Shown piece by piece: positions 56,591-64,000 of a DNA stretch of 64,000 nucleotides. The stretch lies in contig NW_020313165.1 of NCBI RefSeq assembly GCF_003265705.1, forward strand, positions 793,010 through 857,009, in the 5' to 3' direction. The first letter of the stretch is position 1. Every line of letters starts with the position of its first letter. The notes under the pieces are model-generated. The model saw only the letters and a program-made list of their open reading frames with translations. It ran no database searches and was not told the origin of the DNA. The translations under genes and the position numbers were made by a program. The DNA comes from Callorhinus ursinus. Lineage: Eukaryota; Chordata; Mammalia; Carnivora; Otariidae.

Positions 56591-57569
56591 TCCCCTGTTG
56601 TCCCAGTGTTGATCCCATGCAATTCATGCTCTACAGTGTAGTTGAGCATTAAGGAGAAGGGTTCACAAAATAAACTGGGTTGGGCTATTTAGACACAGGG
56701 TTAAGGATCAAATGTCTATAGTTACCTGAGACATCAGAATTGCCTCCTTGCCTCTTTTTGTTTCCTTTTACATACCTTAGCATTCTGCATTTTTCATTAT
56801 ATCCTGATTTCTCTTGATCTTAGAATGTTTTGTATAGTAAACAGTGGGTTCTAGTTAGAATTGGAGGCATATTCCTTATTTTCATGTTTACTAGGTTTGT
56901 CTTATTGAAATGTGCATTGGAACATTGGGGAGAGCTTTCATATTTTTGAACAGTTTCTCTGATGCCAATGAGGTAAGTGCACTTTAATCAAAATAGGGCT
57001 GTTCTTAGTTCTGATTGACCAAGGATATCAGGGTTTTCTGAAGATAGACATGTGAGAATTAGGAGGTTGGTACATAATTAACCATCAAAAAATATTTTTT
57101 TGATTAATCTTTCTGTTATTTTCATAAATAAAATTTAAAGTCCAGGGAAAGGTTCTTCTGACACTAGGTCAGACTTTCCCAGTGAACTGCTCTTTTAAAT
57201 TTTGCAGGTTTCTTTTGTAGGCCAAAGGGTACAATTTTGTGATTATGTTATGGTAAAATTCTATGAAGTCTGCTGTTTTTTGGTTTTGCCAGTTTTGTCA
57301 GCAGAATCTCATCATTTGGGGTCAGACATACATTATTTTAATCTTTGGTAAAATGATTATGTATGTAATATTTCCTACAAAAGGTATACAGATGCATGTG
57401 CCTATATGAAACCTAGGCACCTCAATATTTTAAACCTCAATATTAAATTCCAACAAAGGATTAACTAAGAATTACTGAATGGGATGAGAAATACATGCAG
57501 TTTACCAGAGTTCATTTATGCACAAGTACATAAACAATTGGCAAATTTAAAGTTTGGTTCTGGGATAAA
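56591..57569. other. Single-copy DNA, no gene seen
   Basis: No repeat recognised; 57170-57370 is high-complexity and may be conserved. Confidence 0.37.
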
Positions 57570-57580
57570 TATTCCATTCC

Positions 57581-57760
57581 TTTTTTTTTTAAAAGATTTA
57601 TTTATCTTATGGGGGGAGGGGCAGAGGGAGGGAGAAACCCAAGAGCACTCCACGCTGAACTCAGATTCCAACACAGGGCTCGATCCATGATCCTGAGATC
57701 ATGACCTGAGCCGAAACCAAGTGTTGGACACTCAACCGACTGTGCCACCCAGACCCCTCA
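57581..57760 (-). mobile_element. Can-SINE, antisense, older and degraded
   Basis: Diverged head ('ctgtgccacccagacccctc') and body. TSD 'tattccattcc' (57570-57580) and 'tattccatccc' (57766-57776). Confidence 0.93.
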
Positions 57761-57776
57761 ATTTTTATTCCATCCC

Positions 57777-58843
57777 TACAGAGGAATTGGGTAAATCTAA
57801 AGTAGGAAATGGCAAAGGACAATGTCTCTTAGTTCTGTTTGGAAAGCTTTTTTGATTATTCTCATTCTACAATTTCTACTGATTCTTTTCTGCATTCTGT
57901 ACTATGTATATATCCTATACCAACTTTTTTTTTTTACAATTTTTTAAGAGTTTTTTGTACTAAAGCTAGAGAATTTTCAGTATTTTTTCTGTCCATAATT
58001 GCTCAAAGTTCAGACTTTAGAATCATCACTGACCGTATCCTTGGATGTAGCAATCTCTATTTCTACTTATAAAGACGTTAAGGAAGTTTTCTTGTCTCTC
58101 ATATACATAGCACACTTACACAAAACTCTTAGAAGGTCTTTGTGAATAAGTAGAATATTTATTTACTCCTGTCTCTATCAAGCACAGTGACTGACAGAGT
58201 TAATAGTCAGCAACATGTGTCCAAGGTGTCTGTTTTGTGCTCTGCTTCTCCATCTGAATTTTCTCTCTCATCTGGGCTAAGCAGTAGGTGGGGATGAAAG
58301 TAAACAAGTTTCAGGTTACATACACCCTGAAAACAGCTTCCTCCTAGAATTTGTTGACTCTCTTCTATTTCTGTTTTATACTATTAAAAGTCTCATGTCC
58401 ACAGCTGCACAGGGTTTTTGCATTTAACTGTCTCATTTTTTTTTCTGTAGGAGAGCCCGTACTCCCACACACATTGTTTTAGCCTAATTTTGATACAAAC
58501 ATATAAGCCAGTATTGGGAATTATTATATAAAATCCCATCAGTCTATCGCAATTTCCACTTTGGAGTATTCTGTTTTCCACATATGTCTGTTTTCTACAT
58601 ATGTCTGTTTTTCCACAGTGGTAATCATCCTGCATATATTACTTTGTATGCTCATTTAAAACATTTATTTTTGCTTGTACATGGCATTTATAATTTTTTA
58701 TCCTTAAGAATTTACAGTATTATATCAAAATCAACATGGTGTTGAGCCTTGAATGAAATGGATATGATATTGTTCTAATAAGAAAAATGTTCAGGATACG
58801 TATTTGGATAATACCACAAATTTATTATATGATTTAACTAGTT
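57777..58843. other. Unassigned AT-rich DNA
   Basis: A duplicated word 'ccacatatgtctgttttctacatatgtctgtttt' type repeat lies at 58577-58612 (two 'acatatgtctgtttt' copies). Open frames of up to 80 codons are unsupported. Nothing else recognised. Confidence 0.37.
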
Positions 58844-58855
58844 CTCCAACCTTTT

Positions 58856-59042
58856 TCTTGAAGATTTTATTTATCTGTCAGATATTTATTTATCTATCCA
58901 GAAACAGGAGGCGAAGCAGGCAGAGGGAGAGGCAGGCTCCTTGCTAAGCAAGGAGCCTGATGCAGGACTTGATTTCAGGACCCTGGGATCATGACCTGAG
59001 CCAAAGGCAGACGCTTAACTTGACTTAGCCATCCAGGCATCC
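58856..59042 (-). mobile_element. Can-SINE, antisense, diverged
   Basis: Head reads 'cttagccatccaggcatccc' with substitutions. An inner TTTATTTATCT-like block is duplicated near 58867-58898. Short TSD 'ctccaac' at 58844-58850 and 59043-59049. Confidence 0.93.
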
Positions 59043-59049
59043 CTCCAAC

Positions 59050-60307
59050 TTGTTTTCTGACACCAAATCCAGAGCTTACTCCATTAGACCACCTAATATA
59101 GGTAAGAGGCTTTAAAACACCTGCCTTCCAAATACCACTATTAGTTTGCACCTTCAGTTTTATGAGAGCTGTATCACTTTATCTGTGCACAATGAGGATA
59201 CAAAAACATCTCTGTTCTAGTGCTTAGCTCTCTCTTAATGGCTTATGATGTCCCTTCAGGAATGTCTGCTTTGCTCTCTGCCTTTCACCTTTAGTCTCCT
59301 CAGGTAAGTTGGGTTGATTAGCCACCATCCAAAATGGACCATTTTTCTTAGGTGGTCATAAGTTGGGGAAGTCTTCCTAACGCAATCCATTGTGACAAAG
59401 GCACCAACGCTGGTTTTCCTTGAAGCACGTGATTTCACCTGCCACAGAGTAGGTCTTGAGTATTCATTCCCTAGCAAGATTTTTTTGAGGTTTCTTGTCC
59501 AGTGCTTTCCACCTGCTATCTTCCAGGTTCTACAACTCTGAGGATGCTCTTTCCTAGCTCTGTGACTGTGTTTCTTGTGTATAATCTTTCTTTTTTACAA
59601 TGACAATATGCTCGTCCCTTTCTCAGGATGGCCCCTTGAAGTTACATCTCATTACTTCATCCAGAGGCAATGTCATGGTCTTCCTTAAATAACTGCTTTC
59701 CAGTCTCAGGGTCCACATTATCTTCTGGTTCTGTCAATTCTGTCTTAATACTCCACCCTCCTAATTTCTTTCTTCAGAGGTTGTAATTCCTGTTCTTCCA
59801 TTACCCCTCTTGCCTGTCTATAGTCAATAATCAATAACTTCTTACCCGTGTGCTTCTGTCCATGCTCTTAGTGGGCTACACCATCTACCAGTGAGCAGAT
59901 GGACTGGAGTAATTGAAGGTCAGACTCGGGTTATTCTAGGACTGTGTACCTGGATGCATCATTTTGATTTTTTATATGACTATCCTTGTTGAGCTAGGTT
60001 TTGAGATGCACCAAGGTTAGTACTGAGGGATGTTATACATAAAATAGCCATATAAATCTTGAGACTGTACATCTCATAGGCATGGTATTGAGGCTTTTGT
60101 CTGTTATATTACGTAGTTTCTTCTATGTGAGGATGTGGAATAATCGCCATCATGTTCTAAGTCCAGAAAAGCTGGACTTACCCTCAGTAATATTGTAAAT
60201 CTACTAATTGATCGTAATATTTTCATTTTTTTGCCCAGGGAAATCAGATGTAAATGTGTACCTTCTTTTGTGAAAATGTGTTAGATGTTAGGATATAAAT
60301 CTTTGTT
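59050..60307. other. Single-copy DNA, no gene seen
   Basis: No recognised repeat over about 1.25 kb. A 73-codon antisense frame (59256-59477) has no known domain. Higher GC at 59230-59560. Confidence 0.38.
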
Positions 60308-60319
60308 TCAGTTATCTTT

Positions 60320-60533
60320 TTTTTTTTTAGTTTTCAGTTTTTATTTACAGCACAACTTTCTATCATTAGTGCACTCATTGAATAATTGTGATTAAACACA
60401 CATTTAAACTACTGTTAACCTTTCCTAATAATTACAGAGCTTAAAGGGACCTCGCACAATATAACCATTTTTATTCATTGTCTAGATACTTGAAGACCCC
60501 ATTATGCTTTTCTTTTTTTCCTGGCAAATTGTA
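60320..60533 (-). pseudogene. Retrocopy of an mRNA 3' end, 5'-truncated
   Basis: In sense (minus) the insert ends with a poly(A) signal AATAAA (complement of 60340-60345), about 10 bases later a 12-A tail (T-tract 60317-60328), and is bounded by a 12-bp direct repeat 'tcagttatcttt' at 60308-60319 and 60534-60545. The roughly 200-bp body is AT-rich, non-coding and not a known repeat, so it is best read as the 3'UTR of some mRNA copied by L1. I do not recognise the parent gene. The extent of the T-tract and the left TSD overlap by sequence identity. Confidence 0.78.
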
Positions 60534-60545
60534 TCAGTTATCTTT

Positions 60546-61094
60546 GACTTCTCACTTTCTGCCTTTTTACACCCATTATCTCACTTATTTTGAGGTCTTA
60601 TATTCAGTTTACTTTTCCATAAGCTGCCTCAAATTTCTCCTTTTGTTTGAGCTAAAATATCTATAAAAATAAGTATATGTAACTAAATAAAAATTTTATA
60701 TTCAGTAGTTCAATTGATTTAAAATGATTTTATTGGAATAAAACTGAATTTAACAGATTATAAAGCTTTGTTAGACTGTAAGCATTAAAACTGTTTTAAA
60801 ATTTAAAAATATATATTCTATTAACTAAAACATATATATTTTTCTACTATTTGTTTCTGAATTTTTTCCAAGCCATGGTATTTTGAAATCATTTTAACTT
60901 TTTATTATTGGGTTATCATTGCATTTTCTAATTACTTGGGGAGGTTCATTCTGGAAATATACAGATGAGATTTTATCTTTCTTGTTTAGGCTTTAGATTT
61001 TTATATTTAGGAAATTGTACATCTACATCATCTGTACCTTGAAATTAAAACATCTTCAAGGTCTGGGCCAGTAATGACTTTATTATTACTCAAT
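60546..61094. other. Unassigned AT-rich DNA
   Basis: Very AT-rich at 60660-60900; nothing recognised. Confidence 0.37.
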
Positions 61095-61255
61095 AATGAA
61101 GTGCCTTCATAACTTACTAGCTCTGTGACATTGAGCAAATGACATCTCTCTGAGCCTCCGTTTCCTCATCTGTAAAATGTGGATAATCAGAGTATCCATT
61201 TCATAAAGTTGTTGATTTAAAAGATTAATTACATCAAACATTTAGAACTATTGCT
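61095..61255 (+). mobile_element. MIR SINE
   Basis: Clear sense MIR: 'cttactagctctgtgacattg', 'ctctgagcctccgtttcctc', 'atctgtaaaatgtggataatc' and 'aaagttgttgatttaaaag'. Confidence 0.83.
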
Positions 61256-61289
61256 TTTAGTATATTAGTAATGGCAATAGTAGCTGTTT

Positions 61290-61700
61290 TAACTGATAAA
61301 TCCCCAAATCTCAGTTGTTTTACAAAACAGAAGTTTATTTTTCACTCCATAAGTGAGAGAGGATGGGCTCTGTTCCACACAGTAATTCAGGGGCCCAGGC
61401 AGATGGAAGCTTTGCCATCATCAGTATGTAACCTTTAAGTTTCTTCTGAGTGATCTGTTATCCCTCCATCCTTCCATTCATCCATCTCAGGCAGTCGTGG
61501 TACGATATATGCATGGGGAAGGAGGGGAAAGGTTAATGGATAGTATTAGAAAGGTTTTTACTGTCTAGGCCTGGACATGGCATATGTCACTCTGCCCACA
61601 GTGGCCGGATCACATGGTCCTACCTATATGTGATTGTGGCTGAGAAATGTAGTAGCTGCATGGGCAGCTTCTCTCCAGCAATAACTCTTCCCTACAGAAG
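61290..61700. mobile_element. Ancient eutherian interspersed repeat, family uncertain
   Basis: 'aaatctcagttgttttacaaaacagaagtttatttttcactcc' type text (61306-61348), then 'gtggccggatcacatggtcc' and 'gtggctgagaaatgtagtagc'. This matches a widespread old repeat whose name I cannot give with confidence. Confidence 0.42.
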
Positions 61701-63559
61701 AGGATCATGAATCTTTGATAGAAAACCTGTCACTTCCACACAGGTATGGGAAGTAATTGATAAATGGTAGGTATTATTTTTATATCTTTATATATCACAA
61801 TATATCATAATTAAAATTTACTTGTTAGACTCTTCAGTTAGACTGGGAGTGCTTCCAAGTCACACAGGGATTACATCCTGCCCTGAGTCGCTGATTGTTG
61901 GCAGAATTGAAGAACAATGCCAAGTTCGTAACAGATGCTTGGTGACTGGATATCTGTGGATGCCATGCAATTAAAGAATAAATGAATACCTGATTTGATG
62001 TTAGATATGCAATCATAATTACCATTAGTATTAATTGAAAATTACAAATAGGTTCTTAGAGTTGTAAGTTTAAAGCTCTGAAAAAGTGAACTGGTCACTT
62101 TGCTTAGCCTCACCAAGTAAAATAAGCCATCTGGGCGTAGATGGACATGTAGAATAATAGATGCTGCCATGGCAGTTAATGACAATGTGGTTGGTCTCTT
62201 TGAAATACTGTATGATGGTTGTCACTAACTTCCCATTTCTTCAGACTCTTTTGGAAACACTAAATAAAGCTAGATGTGCAATGCAATTTATCAGTGATTT
62301 TGTAATCTAAAATCAGTATCCAGAGTTATGAGAATCTGCTTAGATTGACTAACCACATCTTGTAAGTCTGTGTTTGGATTTAATTTTCTTTTGCATAACC
62401 CAAGAGATCTATATCATGAAAATCTGTTGTTTTGCCACCAATAAAGTGGTTCTGATTCTAAAAAAGAAAATATTAGCAACTTGTATGATTATGTGTATTT
62501 TGGCTAGATTTTTCTGCATTTAATGGTTAGGTTTGTTGCTTTCTGAGATTGAATAGCATCTATTACCCCTTGTCTCTCCTGAACCAGTTCATCATTAAAT
62601 TCTTAGTGCAGATAATTACTGTGTCATTCATGATGATGCTTGGATTGTTAGCCATGCAGATAGAAGAAAGAATCTAGGGGCATGTTTTATTGTTTCCAAC
62701 ATTAGGACTTTAGCCCAAATCCCGAGATAATAACGAATGTTCCATTCAATATACTGTTTTACTTTACCAGGAAATAGAATGGTTTATTTTCTGTTTTGTA
62801 AAATATGAAAGAAAATCTTAAGTGACCTACCTGAGGCTCCTGACACATATTAATATTCATATGACAGACAATTGATGACCCCAAACCTGAACAAGTTGCA
62901 GATGCTGGGTGGTAGGGATAAGTGGTTCTTTTACCACACCAGACAGTACACACGTTCTAGTCTTCTCTGCAAAGCTCAAATGGCCTCATCTTGAACCTTC
63001 AAAGTGACTTATAAATATTCAAAAATCCCCCAGTGTTAAATATGCAGATGCCTAGGATCTGCTATATGGAGGTAATAGGATTGTTTCAAGGATTAAATGC
63101 AATTATGTTTTTTCTTTTTCTGACCCTGAAATCAAAAATATTTCCCTGGCCGGCTTGACTAAAATCTTTATGAGGACTGGTACTTAGTTATTTCTGTACT
63201 CTTCCACCATCCCGGTGGGGATGAACATATCTTTAAAGTATTGTCAACTTGGATTTTGCTCTGGAACCTAAAGGGATCCTGAATCATTTGTACTTTCTAG
63301 GGAAACTAGCCAGTGGTTTGATCCCTTTGTTTTCTCCCCTTTATAGGATTCTTCCTCAAAAAGAGATGTCTATATTTGCTTTTTCCATTTCCTTTATTCT
63401 CATTCGAACCCACGTTAATTGGTGTTTTGTTCCTTCCTCCATTGAAAGAGTGTTGCCATAGTCCGTGATGATCACCATAATATCAAATCCAGTAGGTGGT
63501 AATTATTCCTCATCTGACTAGGTCTAGTAACATTAGGAAGAATTGATCATCTTCTTCTT
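61701..63559. other. Mostly single-copy DNA, candidate conserved stretch
   Basis: Weak L2-like text at 61825-62030. 62040-62460 is high-complexity and looks undecayed. No exon recognised in either strand. Confidence 0.37.
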
Positions 63560-64000
63560 GAAACACCTTTTCACTTTGTTTCCAGGAACTGTCAGTCTTC
63601 CTTCTATTCTACTTGTCACCCTTTCTCAGTCTCCTCTTTTCATTCTACCTCATCTTCTTGAAGCTCAGTCTTCAGACCTGCTCTCCTCTGGTTCCACACT
63701 CCCTAGGTTATCTATTGTCTCAGTTTCAGGGGTTTAAAAGCCATCTGAACTCTGACAGTGCCTAAATTTATATCTACAACCCACATCCATCTCCTGAAAT
63801 GGTTCTCTATCTAACTGCCTACTCAACACATCCCCCTCAGATGTAAAGTTGCTATCTCAGACTTAATATGGCTAAAATGTAACTCATGATTTCTAAGCTC
63901 CCAATCTGCTCCTCCCACAGGGATATCTTAATAATTGGCAACTCCATCCTACCAGTTGCTTGGGCCAAGAATCTTGGAGTCATCTTGAGTTCCTGCTCTC
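63560..64000 (+). mobile_element. L2 LINE ORF2 3' part, runs off window end
   Basis: Decayed L2 (CR1-clade) ORF2: landmarks 'atctaactgcctactcaac' (63809), 'aatatggctaaaatgtaactcatgatttc' type block (63864-63893), 'cccaatctgctcctccca' and, at the edge, 'aagaatcttggagtcatcttgag', which encodes the L2/CR1 'NLGVILS' C-terminal motif. Confidence 0.75.

Noticed and set aside
1..64000. An undescribed multi-gene system
   Set aside because: No supportable gene outside transposon remnants. The interest here is in mobile-element history and candidate non-coding elements.

Overview
The window is mammalian nuclear DNA, almost certainly from a caniform carnivore. It carries 17 tRNA-Lys-type Can-SINEs (the head reads as 'gcctgggtggctcag' or its complement) and several copies of a carnivore-type LINE-1. 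The Can-SINE and L1 3' ends look like the bear/seal/mustelid kind rather than the dog kind. Placement outside the canids is an inference from remembered repeat consensus sequences. I find no convincing protein-coding exon, no intact RNA gene and no prokaryote-style operon or CRISPR. The long open frames are inside transposons or are chance frames. The window reads as intergenic or deep-intronic sequence.

Layout. 0-6 kb: the 3' end of a young antisense L1 cut by the window edge, an ancient antisense L1M 3' end, L2/MIR fragments and one SINE. 6.1-6.9 kb: a probable solo LTR split by a 5'-truncated L1 inserted just after its poly(A) signal. 8.04-8.10 kb: a 27-base U6 snRNA fragment between direct repeats. 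8.6-17 kb: sparse SINEs, MIRs, L2 and an MLT1-like LTR. 17.07-18.90 kb: a 1.8-kb antisense L1 with perfect 17-bp target-site duplications (TSDs). 19-30 kb: mostly single-copy DNA with a hAT element, a MER5-like element, an L2 interrupted by a MIR, and a homeodomain-motif-rich AT segment near 27.4 kb. 30-35 kb: a full MLT1 LTR and a SINE with an apparent 3' transduction. 36.3-43 kb: a dense nest in which two ancient L1s were hit by young L1s and at least six SINEs. 45.7-54.5 kb: a Tigger1 DNA transposon truncated by a near-full-length (about 7.06 kb) antisense L1. 54.5-56.6 kb: an ancient antisense L1. 57-64 kb: SINEs, a 3'UTR-derived retrocopy at 60.3 kb, a MIR and an L2 running off the end.

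How the parts relate. The main theme is L1-driven retrotransposition: L1 self-copies, SINEs, a truncated U6 and a processed 3'UTR all carry direct repeats of the L1 endonuclease type. The large L1 is dead, with a frameshifted ORF1, an ORF2 carrying three frame changes and several stops, and an altered F/YADD motif. Its two flanks share no TSD and belong to different repeats, so it probably marks a deletion or rearrangement. Family names for ancient repeats come from recalled consensus, without database search. Boundaries of ancient repeats are approximate.
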